The notes beneath the pieces were generated by a model. That model worked only from the letters and a program-made list of their open reading frames with translations. It was not told the origin of the DNA and searched no databases. From the NCBI GenBank assembly GCA_963169105.1, contig OY720636.1:97557025-97621024 (forward strand): a DNA stretch of 64,000 bases. The letters are read 5' to 3'. Each line of letters starts with the position of its first letter. Position 1 is the stretch's first letter. The translations under genes were made by a program, and so were the position numbers. Below are positions 45,280-56,580 of the stretch, one piece after another. Source of the stretch: Ceriagrion tenellum. Taxonomy: Eukaryota > Arthropoda > Insecta > Odonata > Coenagrionidae.

Positions 45280-45865
45280 ACGAGACCAAATATCGAATAA
45301 CTTCCCTTTCTCGGAAGAGGGGGGGGAGAGGAGCGTGGATTGTTGAAAAGGTGAAAGTGACGGCCAAAAATAGAGACGAGAGGGATGGAATGGAATGGCT
45401 TTTCGGGACGCAAAGGGAAGGAGGATGGGATATGAAGAGGAGGAGGAGGAAGATGGATGGCAGGGAGGTGGGGGTAGAAAGAGGAGGCTGAGATATGTGG
45501 AGTCGTGGGTGTGGGCTTCGGTTGGGGTCGGGCGTGCCGCAATTGTGGAAGCCGGCGGGAGGAAAGCGGCCGTAATATTACATAGGATATCCTTGTCACA
45601 GAGGAGTTAGGATGGAAAGGGTCCTTTTATTTGTAAACCCCTTTTCTGGTCGGTGGGAGGGGAATGGAAACAGGGGAGATGATAATTCCTCGACCCCCGA
45701 GTCTCCCCCGCTGCCATCCTAAATTCTACCCCATCACCCCTTCTCCCTTCGTCCCAAACATGGAGGTCGATGGAGAGATGGGCTTGCTCGCTATGGTGGC
45801 CAATGCTAGAGGTATTGGAATGGGTTTGTCCTATCCGCCATTTATGTTAAACCCGATTTTTCTAT
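45280..45865. other. GC-rich purine-skewed island
   Basis: Strongly G/GA-rich on the plus strand to about 45560, then C/T-rich. The minus frame of 144 codons is Pro/Ser-rich and open in several frames, so I treat it as compositional. Confidence 0.35.
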
Positions 45866-45903
45866 AGAAAATGCAGACCTACGCAATAATTTTGCAATTT
45901 CTC

Positions 45904-45913
45904 GATGTTTTCC
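45904..45913 (+). repeat. Target-site duplication, left
   Basis: GATGTTTTCC is repeated at 46695-46704 and brackets the composite element. Confidence 0.7.
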
Positions 45914-46001
45914 AGAGTAAATGGTATTTGCAGTAACTTGGTGGAATTCCTTCATATTGAAATCATGAATTACTTAGTTTTCCGCAAAAGATTATTTACA
46001 T

Positions 46002-46042
46002 TCTTACAACCCGGGTTTCATCGCTGTGCGGCATCATCAGAT
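46002..46042 (-). ncRNA. Hammerhead ribozyme motif
   Basis: Minus strand: core CTGATGA (46034-46040), stem II with CGC/GCG around ACA plus weak outer pairs, GAAA, CCCGGG and TT. The core is intact with U as the cut base, which hammerheads tolerate, but stem I pairing is poor. The plus-strand partner at 46631-46642 keeps only the GAAACCCGGGTC half. Confidence 0.6.
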
Positions 46043-46074
46043 ACAGACATAGTAAAACACAATGCTTAAACATC

Positions 46075-46247
46075 CATGATCATAGGGTGAAGTTTGACGG
46101 GACGGAAATACTTTACCGGGCCACAGGCTATTGGGACGGTTTAGTCAGCGAAGCAATAAAAATCCGACTTGAAAAGAAAAAGAACTCAACCGGGACAGCG
46201 GTTTCCACCTAAGCCAGCCATGGAAACTAATACTGAAGTACATATAG
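46075..46247 (+). pseudogene. PLE endonuclease C-terminus
   Basis: The plus strand reads HDHRVKFDGTEIL, GYWDGLVSEAIKIRL and, after one frameshift near 46184, LNRDSGFHLSQPWKLIL, ending at a natural stop at 46245-46247. This is the canonical PLE C-terminus (HxIxFxxTxIL, YWDRLxxEAIEIRL, LNRDxGFxLSxAW). The N-terminal part of the endonuclease and the RT are gone, cut by the left inverted arm. Its frame leads straight into the TATA box and ribozyme at 46318-46400, the order expected of a PLE 3' end. Confidence 0.85.
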
Positions 46248-46317
46248 GCAACCCGATTACAAAGAGCCAATCGCAAGAAAGCGCGGGAAATCGGCTCGGA
46301 ACCTGCTTTCCTGTGCC

Positions 46318-46328
46318 TATTATATATT
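46318..46328 (+). promoter_or_regulatory. TATA-like box before ribozyme
   Basis: TATTATATATT lies about 35 bp upstream of the hammerhead-like core at 46362, the same arrangement as in other copies. Confidence 0.35.
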
Positions 46329-46354
46329 CGGGACAACTCAGCTCATCGGCATCT

Positions 46355-46405
46355 CATCACCCTGAGGACGGCTCAAGTGTAAGTAACCAAAACGTTGGTC
46401 ATGGA
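46355..46405 (+). ncRNA. Hammerhead-like motif, inactive
   Basis: Core CTGAGGA (46362-46368), stem II GGCT/AACC (one mismatch), then AAAA where GAAA is needed, CGTTGG and TC. It follows the PLE stop codon and a TATA-like box. Loss of G12 should abolish cleavage. It is placed where PLE terminal-repeat hammerheads normally are. Confidence 0.6.
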
Positions 46406-46694
46406 CCTTCCAACCCGGATGGAATCCCAAGATGCCTTTCTACACATTGCTTAAATAGTAAAAAAAATCAAGGGGGAAAGTAATCTTCAAGTGACGGGGG
46501 GAGGTTATGGGAATAGGGACCGGGGAGGGATCCGTTCCTCGAGCCTTTGCGGCACGACATCATCTGGTAAAGAGAAAGTAAAAAAAATTGCATAAATAGT
46601 CAAAAATGAGAGGGGAAAGGTAGGAGAGATGAAACCCGGGTCGTAAGAACGTAATAAATCTTTTGTGGAAAACTAAGTAACTCATCATTTAGTG

Positions 46695-46704
46695 GATGTT
46701 TTCC
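46695..46704 (+). repeat. Target-site duplication, right
   Basis: Repeat of 45904-45913. Confidence 0.7.
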
Positions 46705-48970
46705 GTCAGTGTCTTACTAGAAATCAGCTTACATTTACATCTTTAATATGCATTCCCATTGCACATATCTTTTTTACTTCTTTAAATTAATAATAATCAA
46801 AATTCCTTGCAAATTTATTGGTTAAACTGAGCGGAATCCATAGCACTATTTAACTTTAATTTCTTTCAAGACTTACTTGCCTTAAATTTCGAGCATGTTG
46901 TTGATTTAGATCCGCGAAATTCGTTTATTCTGTCGTGCTACCCATATAAAATTGAGAAGAAGGCAGAGATAACGAATAAAGTGGTTATTTCATTTTTCAG
47001 TCTATAATTTGATGACGTATATTCCCTCTCCTTCTACCTCAATGGTTCCAAACAAACCCTTTTCCAATGCAATCCTTTCACTTCCTATTCTCGTCTTCTC
47101 CTCTCTTGTCATCTTCTGCCGTTTTTGCCTCTTGTTCCTTTCCCATGCCTAATATTCGTCACTCATTCAATATTAGAAGTAGAAGTCAGTTGTGTAGATT
47201 CGTTACCAGCTGCGGTTATTTTAAGATCTAAAAAATAATTACTACTGAATTAAAAGGTAAAATAAACAGTGAAGGGATTTACAAAACGCAGCATATTTTT
47301 TTCAGTGCTATGAAAAAGGGTACCTACTGCATGAATCAAAATGTAATGAAGGAATTGAGAGAGATAGACGCCAGAAACTGACGATATTCTTTTGAGACTT
47401 CTAAAATATCCAGGAGTAAAGGCCCTGAACAAACTCTGCATATTGATGTGTCACATTTATTGAAGTGAAAAAGATGCCTGAGAGCTGAGAATACGTAAAG
47501 AATGCAATTCTATCTTTCTCGAAGAAGAAAAGAGTCGAGATATGCAAGCACATCAGAACAATTAGTCTTTCTGCACATGCACAGAAAATCGATTAGAATC
47601 ATCTCCAGGAAGAACAAATATCTAGCATATGGTACAATTTTTAATTTATGATGTCATAACAGACAAAACATTTTGTACAGTGATAAAAAATTCTTAATGT
47701 TACTTGATTTTTTTTAAATGGTAGCGATTAAGTGTGACAGCATATGGAGGGAGTAGAAGTGAGAAATGGAATATTAAAAACATACGCTTTGTTGTCCATT
47801 ATCCTTAATACATTCATTGAATAACCTGTTGATGAAAATCTCTCCTAATCCACCATGCCAAACATGTTTGATTTACATTCCGTTAACCATAAAATGTCTA
47901 TTCTCCTTCACACTCACTTTTCAAAGGCCTCCAGCCTAGCCTCTTTCGCTTTTCTGGGAGTCCATATTTATGAACTGTAGAAATCTCCACTGTATATTTT
48001 GCTTTCTACGGGTCAACTTATTTAAAATTGATAAAATGTACACCTACGTATCTTTTTAGAACTACTTGCCTGATTCACCAAAATTGTAGATCCCAGAGCA
48101 CGACAGTTTTACTTTTCGTGTTATTTCCTGCTAATTGTTTCGTACTGCTCCCTAATCTGGTCAATATTAGCGTCTACTTAACATCTCTCGACTATGTAAC
48201 TACTATTTTGCTAAAATTGTAAAAAGTAGAGTCGTCTATGTTTCCAAATCATTTTCTGGTAGTATTTTGTCATCTATATTTCTAATCATCATAATCTTTG
48301 GCTTAAGACGAATAAAATTCATGTATTACATATTTACTTTGATAGTAAATTGTCCTGAACTGCTTTTTCTCGTCAATTTGATAATGCCTACTAGCGTTCC
48401 CCGCCACACATTTATCGTTCTATACAAATATTCATAGATTATCACTCACCGAGCGCTCACTTTTACTTCGCCCCTTTCTCTTTATCATTCAACAACTTCG
48501 CCGGGAAAGGTCTTATCTCACTCCCAAAAATGAACTCAACTTCTCGTCCCTCTTTCCATTTAGGGAAATATTACTTTCACTTTAGTAGTTGGTACTTGTA
48601 TGTTTGTTCCTTATTATATACTTCTTGTATATGCCAATTTAAATTTACAAAGTTTGCTGTACAAGGACAATTTTGAGTGAACAAATAAATTATGTATAAT
48701 ACATTAACGATACCTGGTATTGCAGTTTCTTTAATAGGTTGCGTCTATCAAATTAATAATGTAGATATCAGTTTTGTAGAAGTCGTCGCATTTTATTTTC
48801 GTTATCCTTGTGCTTAGTAAATTATACTCTTTTCCAAAGTATATTGGATAGATTGAAATTTTTCTTGTGATTCAAGTCTGAGTAATTAAAAGTTGCATGC
48901 GTTTCAAGTGTAATTTCTAGTAAAAAAACTTACCAGTTGAAATAACTTTCAGCCACTGTGAGGAATCAAT
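46705..48970. other. Unassigned AT-rich sequence
   Basis: No feature was recognised; a C/T-rich patch lies at 47020-47160. Confidence 0.3.
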
Positions 48971-48982
48971 CAATCTATGATG
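48971..48982 (+). repeat. Target-site duplication, left
   Basis: CAATCTATGATG is repeated exactly at 49078-49089. Confidence 0.85.
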
Positions 48983-49077
48983 TATGATTTTAGCCTTGAG
49001 AATGGGTAACGAGTCGGAACCCGAAACATCGGCTGCCTATGAATATCTTACCCGGTGGCGAGCCCGAGAAATTTACA
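48983..49077 (+). mobile_element. 95-bp hammerhead-derived retroposon (H9)
   Basis: A complete insertion of only 95 bp between perfect 12-bp duplications. It starts TATGATTTTAGCC, then runs through a hammerhead-like fold and ends ACCCGGTGGCGAGCCC, GAGAAATTTACA. The terminal block loosely resembles the CTGGAAC...ATTTCAT end of the larger HHR elements. It has no coding capacity, poly-A tail or pol III boxes. The exact duplication implies fairly recent mobility or strong preservation. Confidence 0.75.
48992..49034 (+). ncRNA. Variant hammerhead motif (U3-A8 core)
   Basis: Stem I AGCC pairs with GGCT (49031-49034). The core is TTGAGAA instead of CTGANGA: C3 and G8, which pair in the hammerhead, are T and A, so the pair is kept. 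Stem II GGGT/ACCC has an 11-nt loop, then GAAA, a minimal stem III (CA) and TC before GGCT. The same double change occurs in the 56.5 kb element. Whether this form cuts is unknown; the canonical reaction uses G8 as general acid, so activity would be much reduced. Confidence 0.5.
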
Positions 49078-49089
49078 CAATCTATGATG
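49078..49089 (+). repeat. Target-site duplication, right
   Basis: Exact repeat of 48971-48982. Confidence 0.85.
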
Positions 49090-50422
49090 CTTACCTCATA
49101 GGTTTACTCAATTAAAGGGGTAGTCCATAGGCCTATGCTTTCATAATTGACACGTTGATACATTGGATTTTCAGCAATATCCTATAGTGATACCCTTCTC
49201 AATTAAGCGGGGACAATTACCAGAATAATCCTGCCGCCACAAGTAAACGATGTTATGGGCACTAGAATTATCGTGTAATTCAATCCACTTCATCATATCC
49301 CTTCATTTATCCTGCCAACCCGCACTTCCTAAGTACCGATAGGATAGCTCTAATAATCTAAATAATCCAGCGCTATGAATTCACGCTGCAAAATGATAGG
49401 ATCCAAACGATGAACAACTTCAATTATTATTTAATGTCATAGTTCTTTTGAAAAAATGCAGCATGCTGTTGAAAAAGATTATAAGAATGCAAAGGAAGTA
49501 TATAAAATGATAATATAAGAATACAAAGGAATAAAAATAATTAGTTTGTATATCGACAGGTACAGTCATATTCCATAAAAGTGTAAATTAATTTTCCAAA
49601 TGACTAAATCGAAGGCAAAAACATGGATGCTATTAAGTGAAGCCATTTTTTTACGAAAAATTATCCACACAAAATGGCTCTTTTCCCCTAGCATGGCTAT
49701 CTAATGCATTGAATTCATCAGTGTTGTTTCCATTTCACAAATAAAATCCAATTGAGTCATTCAGTATGGTCCACTTTGCGCTCTTGTGGTTTCGGTATTC
49801 CTCAGAAACATGGAGTCTTATATTCCACATATTTTCTTTTTAATTGATAATAGGCTCAAACAAATTATGTAACGATTATAGGCACCCATAAGCCAAGGAA
49901 ATAGATTCGTAACTTAGATTATTCCCTCCTCAAGAAGAACTTAAAAAGAGCCTAAGACTCTTAGTTAGGTAGGTATGGATCTTCAGGCCTAAACCAAATA
50001 AATGACACAGTAAAGCATACAAAAAAGATATATCCACAATATATTAAAGTATTTAATGAAAACTTTAAGGGCAAGTGTGACTAATGACTAGTTTATCAAT
50101 CATGAAAAGAAGAACTAGATATTTTAAAGTCTGAGGAACTCACACACCAAGCATATTTTTAGATTTTCTTGTTTTAGTTAGAGCTATCATCGTATTAAAA
50201 AATTGGTTCCTATGCGAGTTGAACACAAATGTCTTTAATTGGTTAGTACATTTAGAGAGTATGGACAAAAATACATTAGAAGGAGGAATGCAATAGGGGA
50301 AGATGCTTTAAGCAATACGAGGGGGCTGATAACGGGGACCTTGCTTAAGTAGGTAAAAATATGGAAGAATTTAATTTAAAGTTAATCTTTGCTTGGGGAA
50401 AAATTGTAGACTATAAAAGAGT
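49090..50422. other. Unassigned AT-rich sequence
   Basis: Nothing was recognised. Confidence 0.3.
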
Positions 50423-50790
50423 AGATGAAAGTCGACTGGAGGTATTAGAAATGTATGTATGGAGGATAGTGTAGAATTTACGGTATATGAAGAGGAAGAA
50501 AAGATGTAGGTGCTTGACATAGTGGGTGAGAAAAGGTAACTGCGGGAGATTAGAAGGAAGACTGGGAGGTTAAATGACGTCGTGATGGGCATATTGAATG
50601 CTGAATACAGTGGAAAATTAGAGAAATTCGGGAAAGTGGTGGAGGAAAGAGAGAGAATAGGTTTTATTGACAAAATGAAGAGAAGTAGGACGTATTGTGA
50701 GATGAAGAAAAAAAACTAGGTGAGGTAGTGAGAGATGAATGCCTGTAGAGCTCTACCGTTTAAACCTACCTTAACCAATGCAGAACTTCT
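50423..50790 (+). pseudogene. LINE ORF2 C-terminal relic (endonuclease-RT type)
   Basis: Plus-strand pieces in different frames read ESRLEVLEMYVWRIV, VGEKR, REIRRKTGRL, ERIGFIDKMKRSRTYCEMKK and RDEC. They line up with the C-terminal end of RTE/endonuclease-RT LINE proteins (SRLEAxEMWxWRRM, VGEKRxLL, GRPRxxFIDxM, SYxEMKxxAxxRxEWR). Stops and frameshifts are frequent. The minus-strand 100-codon frame in the same place is a shadow. Neither the RT core nor the endonuclease is nearby. Confidence 0.6.
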
Positions 50791-50879
50791 AATAACTATA
50801 CATTTTTCTTCCATTTCTTCAAATCCCATTCTTACTGTTACTGTATCGCCAAATGTAAACCTATTGTCATCTTACATAT

Positions 50880-51400
50880 TTTTGTCCGCATGAAGAGTTA
50901 TCATCAATCCATCGCCTGTATTTCTCCTTCGCCCTCTCCAACCGCGCTTCATATATTCTCCTCCATTACCATTGCCAGTACATCTCACACGTCTTCTCTT
51001 TTCGTCCTTGACCCCCTCAACCTTACCGCCACCCTCATAACCCGCGGCCTCTAAAATTCTCCTCCTCCATTTCCTCCCCTTCCGATCCGACAGCCCACCT
51101 TGAATCTTCAACCCTCCCGGTACAATTCTCCCGCATCCCCCGTAATAAATCACATTTTTTGAAAAGAGTCACTTCTCCCAATAACCCCAAGGATTCAGCC
51201 AACCCCTTTTCCGCGCCCAATTCCTGTCATCTGCCCTTACTTCCTTCGCATCCTTCTTTCGATTCCGTCCATCTCTCATTCCTCTTCTTCCGTTCCCGAA
51301 CTTCAGCAGTCCTTACTCCTCTTTTCTCACCTCTCGAATCTTTCGTAACGCCCTCTAAACCATTCCTCTATCAACACCGACTCAGAAGCGTAAAAAGATA
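50880..51400. other. C/T-skewed GC-rich island
   Basis: Pyrimidine-rich on the plus strand, with overlapping open frames on both strands and no recognised motif. Confidence 0.35.
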
Positions 51401-54400
51401 AACCACGGATTTTTTCCACCCTTTTCTGCGCTCAAACCATTCTGCTATCCTCCATTTCCCGGTTGGCACCAAAAAAATCAGCAGCCACTGCAGATGTCAA
51501 CTCTTTGGAAAAAATATTATTACTCTCTCCATCGTCTACTACTCCCACACCCCAAGTAAGCAAGTATTTACCATAATGTCGGTGCAATGTTCTTGAAGAC
51601 TCCTTTTCACAACTTTATTACTTCGTTATAAACCATTCAACGTTTACGTTGTATGCATCATTGTTTAGATAATTCCGTTCATTTTTACATCACAAGTATA
51701 ATAATTTTGAAACGAATGTGTTGAACATGTTTTTTGCATTGGGTTGAAAAAGCTCCAATCTTTTGTGCTCTCGCATCAAGCTTAGGTTTAACGTATAAAA
51801 ACGGGAAAATATTGGATTTAATTAATATCGCTGCAAGGGCAGGCTAGAAAATATAGAAGTATTTGAATTCTGGTGGTGAAAAAGATTGATAAATATCAAA
51901 TCGACGGATGTAATGAGAAACGGGGCAGCAAAAAAAAGCATAATAAGATGTTTTTGATATCTGGGAAGAGGGATCACTAGTGAAGGAGGAGCAAGAATGA
52001 AATTGTGAAATGAGCAATCTTTGAAGGCATACACTCAGAGGAATAGTCAATCATCAGCCAAAAACATAGCCTTTAAAGTCAAGGAAGCACTGCATTAAGA
52101 CATGCATTCGGAAGATAGAAATAATGCCTTAATTTGGAGCAAGGTAAGCATAACCAACCTAGATGATCAGTGGGAAAGACTTTAGCTTGCTTTTGCTAAG
52201 ACAATGATAGTAAGACTATGCGATTCTCTGGAAAAATTAGGCCACTTAAATCGGCTTGCTTTTGAACTTACAAGAAAATGTAAATAACTATGTGACATTT
52301 CTAATGGAAAGTGATACTAATTACATAAGAATGATAACCTGCCATTAATAAAACAAAATCAGGAGTTTTGTTTACTATGTATCTGCTTTTGACATCCTTC
52401 ATAGCAACTTTATTTGTTTCTAAAATTCTTCACCTATATTCTCGTCATATCCTATGATTCAATATTTAGTAGAGAGGCGTTTAGTTTTATGATAATTTGT
52501 GCCAATAAATAATGTAGGTGCCCAAAGGATCCATATCTGTATAATTACATCACCAGTTACAAAAAAAGTTGCTCTTTCGGTAATGCGATCACCTTTTCAA
52601 CCGGTTTTTACCAAATTTATTTCGAGTTTTTGAGACATCAACAAAGGATTTTATTATCTCGTGAATATTTTGCCAAAAAATGGGAAAGATTTAATATGAA
52701 TGACATTTGTCTTTCAATGCTATGTGTGAATCTTGTTTAGGGCTTTTGTATGTGATGACGCAAGGTCTTCATTAAAAAGTTTCCAAACCACTATCTTACT
52801 TTAAACTCAATTCATTAAGGCCATTCTTCTAACCTGATAGAGAAGTAGCAACTTAATAAATGTAGAATCACAACAAATTTTTAAATTTAGAAGGGGCTTC
52901 CGTCAGCAAAATTCAAGATCAGTTTCAATGCTTCGTTCAGGAAATATGAAGTGAAAAGTATAGCAAAATCATTAGTTTTGCTAAGTTTAGACATATTTAA
53001 TAAAAATTTCTCACCTTTAAAATGAGTAAGAACGAAATATTATGTTTCAAATACTTCTTAGTATGTGAGTACTCATGTAGAATAAAATATTTATAATTTT
53101 ATGAATAACATAGTGCCCTCATTTGTTTAATGTAGTTCTCTTTATTTTCATACCAGCGTGGCTTCATTGCAGCAATACAAATATCTTAAGAGACTACAAT
53201 ACAAATTATTAAAAAATAACCATGCGGAACTCATATCATCTGGGATTGGATTTCAAACTGAACACAGGACATAATTAACCGAAGTTATTATTTTATAAAT
53301 TATTATTATTTCCTTACGTTTTCATCAAACAAAACGGGTTTTTTTCTGCGCAAAGTAAGATGAATACTTGGGTTAAATTCCCAACATGGATACAGTTACT
53401 TAAAACGCTTTTGGCTTCAAAATAAGAGAGTTAAGTACCTTCTTGGGTAAGAAGGCTTTTATGCAAATCTGGATTCTAGGAATGTTCTTTAATTCAAGAA
53501 AACCGATAGTGCAGGAATAAAAACCCTTTATCGCAAAAGCCTACTCAATTTTATTCCTTTCCCAGCACTGGAGAGTCCGTATCTACAATGGCTCCCGGGG
53601 ACTGTATCTTCTTTGCCTTGAGCTCTCTAAAATACCTATATAAATGAAAATTCTCTCCTTCGGCGACTTAAAATTTCCTCTTGAATCAAGAGATTACGGC
53701 CGGCGGCGGACGCAAGGAAGGCCGACTTATCCGCCGCAGCTACGATTCCCTTTGCACGTCTCAATCCTCAATCTAATGCACTTCTTCCAGGCCAGCCACA
53801 CATTTTCATCGTTCTTCATTCCAAATTCATATCCTATCAGCCCGTCTTCGGAACTTCCTCTTTCGTTGAATTTTATCGCATGGATTTCACTTTACTCTCC
53901 GTCACTAGCCTTTGAAGGCAGGTCTCTTCAACTCTTACCAAAACTTCGCTTTTTCTGCTGTTTAGCCTCCCACCTATTTCTCAACACTATACGCTCCAGA
54001 CTTTGTGGCTTACTTATTAATACCGAACTCGGTCAATTTTGAGCCTTAGAAATAATTAATTTTCTGAAGGAAATATGAAATTTTAAATTGAATTAGCAAT
54101 CAAATAGTTTAGAAAATATCTTTTAACTATTCTTGTGCATTTAACTGCAAAAATTGCGATTCATATCGTACTTTAATTTACTATTTACTACCGTACTTTA
54201 ATGACAATATGATGAATCAGGTAAATGATGACTTAGACCCTGAGCTTCTGTCCCTTGCCCAAGTACTCTGCGAAGTATGGGTCCGTTTGGATCTTTTTGT
54301 AGCACTTAACCATATTACCCTACGGATATTAAGTTTCAAAACTGTCTATAATATTTCAACGAAAGACAACAAAACTCAATTTTATAGCAACAATAGTCGA

Positions 54401-55532
54401 GTACCTCATGGGAAAGATAGCATGACATAAAAATGAACCCTCAAGTACTAATAGGTAGAAGATAAATGGCATTTAAAACTATCGCTCCAATGAGGTTCTT
54501 ATTTTCAAATTATATTATCTTGCTAAAGAAATAAAAGTCGGGAAATATTCAAGATCTGGGACGGTTCAGTCAGAGGTAATTGATTGTCAAATATGAATAG
54601 CTTTAAATATAATATCTCAAATACTTCTAGTGTTGAAAATCAAACGTATCGATGAAGATATTTTTCAAAACAGATGTCTTTTGGCAATAAGCCATTCAAA
54701 ATACTCCATGACATCAGTCCTTTCCGCCAATGCTAGTACTGTTCCGTTGATATTTCATCAAAACGTGCGGTTTCATAGGCTCCCTACGCCGCACAAAGAT
54801 CACCATTGTTTATCCATTGCTGATAAAATGTAACTTATAAATAATTTCCAAAGAAATTGATTTATATATCAATTAGTTCAATTCGATTCATACCGTTGCC
54901 ATGAGCGATTGCATACGTTTCCAAAAGACAGTTTTTTTGGCAGCTCCGACAAAATATCAAGCGTATTTTAGTCCAAATTTGTTTTCGTATTGAATTTGGA
55001 CCTACAAACAAAGAGAAACATGTACTAATGGGTCCACTTTGCCTTTATTTGTATGGCACATTTTTGTAGATACGAAAGAAAGAATATATATTTCTCGAAA
55101 TTGCCCATTAATGCGGCACTGGATGTGATTATGAGGATAATTCATTCATTTATGAACAAACAATGCATAAAATGAAATATTTTGTGAAATCTGTAACGCA
55201 AATTTGATGGGGAAAAATAAAGAACCTTCATCATGAATGATGTGCTGGACAGCAGCATCATTCATTTTGTCAGTCATGAAGCGCATATGGAAAGGCGAAA
55301 TTAAATCTAAGCCTCCATGTAAATTACTAAAATATCGGCACGTGTAACATTATGCAATTAAGCTATGAATGATATATCTGGCATGGCATTTACAAATGAA
55401 GAGTGTTGTTTCGTATCCAATATTAATGATATAACTTCTTCAAAGAGCAACTGCTTACAATTTTCTGATTGCAATATTTAACTAAATCTAGTTGTGATAC
55501 CCTCTCGTAATTTAGTCAGTTACGAAGTTTGA
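51401..55532. other. Unassigned; GC-rich patch at 53660-54040
   Basis: About 4 kb without a recognisable feature. The 132-codon plus frame at 53644-54042 is Ser/Phe/Leu-rich and has a compositional look. No splice or start context stands out. Confidence 0.3.
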
Positions 55533-55793
55533 TTATACAATTTCTTGGGAATTCTTGCTCATTTTCAAATAAAGTTTTATAATTTTTTTCGAATCATCTT
55601 CATCAACTATTTCATTCTCCAAGTTAGTGTACAAAACCCTACCAAGCTCAAAATATTCAGAGGCCTTTGGGGTATCTAATTTGTCAATGATTCGTTTTAT
55701 TTTATTTTTATAATTGAGTCCACAGGAACTCAAAATTCCAAGTGGTAATAAACTTTTTTCCATCCATGCTTTCCGAAGCTCTCTTTCCGTCAA
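55533..55793 (-). pseudogene. Unknown reading frame, repeated at 56.9 kb
   Basis: An 86-codon minus-strand frame with ordinary protein-like composition: MTERELRKAWMEKSLLPLG at the start, then IKRIIDKLDTPKASEYFELG, and an acidic NEIVDEDDSKK segment. I do not recognise the family. A diverged second copy on the same strand at 56850-56992 keeps the IIDKL, A-x-E-x-FELGR and DED blocks despite frameshifts. That suggests this was once translated, perhaps in a mobile or multicopy gene. The palindromic HHR element lies between the copies. Confidence 0.4.
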
Positions 55794-56346
55794 CCACCAA
55801 CATTCATCTTCCCAAGTTTCTCTGATCTCGTTTGAAATCCCTATTCATTTTCCCTTCCTCCATTTTTATCACGTTTGTCTCTCGCTCCATATTTTGCTCG
55901 GCTTCCTTCACTCCTTTCTCCTCAGGTTCCCAACCCTTTAGCTCTCGGCCGCAGTTCTCTCTTCAGGTTTTCGTTTTCCCACACTCCCCTCACGTGCACA
56001 CAGACACGAGCTTGCGAACACCGCATAATACCATATTCCCTGCGGTCCCCACCAACCTTCCCCACCTAGTGTTTTCTTATTATTTTTTTTTAATCCCATC
56101 AACTTTTCTCAGCCTTCTTGATATCCCCGCATATATCCATGAATGTGCAATAAAAGTCATACACATTTGAAAGCCAATTAAAAACGTGAGGTTATGTTAA
56201 TAATTTTTATTACAAAGCACTGAGTGCGAAAATGCATCCAAAAAAGTGCGATTAAAAATATGTTGGAGAGAGACAATGACTTTCTCCATCTAGCATTCCT
56301 CCCTTGTGATACACGTCACTTCCTTTAACTAAGTAAATTCAGAAGA
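55794..56346. other. Unassigned; C/T-rich to 56110
   Basis: Pyrimidine-rich on the plus strand, with no recognised motif. Confidence 0.3.
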
Positions 56347-56358
56347 GGAAGCGTTTAG
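56347..56358 (+). repeat. Target-site duplication, left
   Basis: GGAAGCGTTTAG is repeated exactly at 56682-56693. Confidence 0.85.
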
Positions 56359-56421
56359 ATCCATGATAAAATATAACACAGCAATAGTCATATCCACAAT
56401 TTAATATACTACTTCAACACC

Positions 56422-56459
56422 GACCATGGTTTCGACCTACTATGTCATTTTCAAGCTGA
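56422..56459 (-). ncRNA. Variant hammerhead motif, left arm
   Basis: Mirror copy of the right-arm motif: TTGAAAA core, GAAA, CCATGG, TC, GGTG. Stem I (CAGC against GGTG) and stem II each carry a mismatch, so it is the more decayed of the two. Confidence 0.5.
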
Positions 56460-56505
56460 TGGTACAGACACTCTCACATTTATTTACACCAGAGATATAT
56501 ATACT

Positions 56506-56516
56506 CTGGTATAAAT
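56506..56516 (+). promoter_or_regulatory. TATA-like box before ribozyme
   Basis: GGTATAAATAC lies about 25-35 bp upstream of the right-arm ribozyme motif. The mirror sequence in the left arm is mutated to TGTAAATAA. Confidence 0.4.
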
Positions 56517-56539
56517 ACATGTGAGAGTGTCTGTCCCAT

Positions 56540-56580
56540 CACCTTGAAAATGACATAGTATGTCGAAACCATGGTCGGTG
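56540..56580 (+). ncRNA. Variant hammerhead motif, right arm (U3-A8 core)
   Basis: Stem I CACC (56540-56543) pairs with GGTG (56577-56580). The core is TTGAAAA (56544-56550), with T and A at positions 3 and 8 in place of C and G. Stem II GACATA/TATGTC is perfect around a single G, so the innermost pairs must open. GAAA, the palindrome CCATGG and TC follow, with the cut expected at 56576/56577. Perfect stem I and II pairing supports past or present function. The altered core is shared with the 49.0 kb unit. Confidence 0.6.

Larger units (their letters stand above)
45914..46694 (-). mobile_element. Composite PLE/HHR element with inverted ends (H7)
   Basis: A 781-bp insertion between 10-bp duplications. 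Arms of about 58 bp (45964-46021 and 46629-46686) are inverted copies, each with the 3' half of a hammerhead (GAAACCCGGGT) and TTTTGTGGAAAACTAAGTAA-like ends. Left of the left arm, minus strand, lies the conserved tail (CCACCAAGTTACTGC, then CCATTTAC), so the unit is oriented minus. Enclosed on the plus strand are a PLE endonuclease C-terminus, a TATA-like box and a further hammerhead-like motif. It thus links non-coding foldback units to PLE coding DNA. Confidence 0.8.

Noticed and set aside
45165..45599. 144-codon minus-strand frame as a gene
   Set aside because: It coincides with a purine-skewed GC island and looks compositional.
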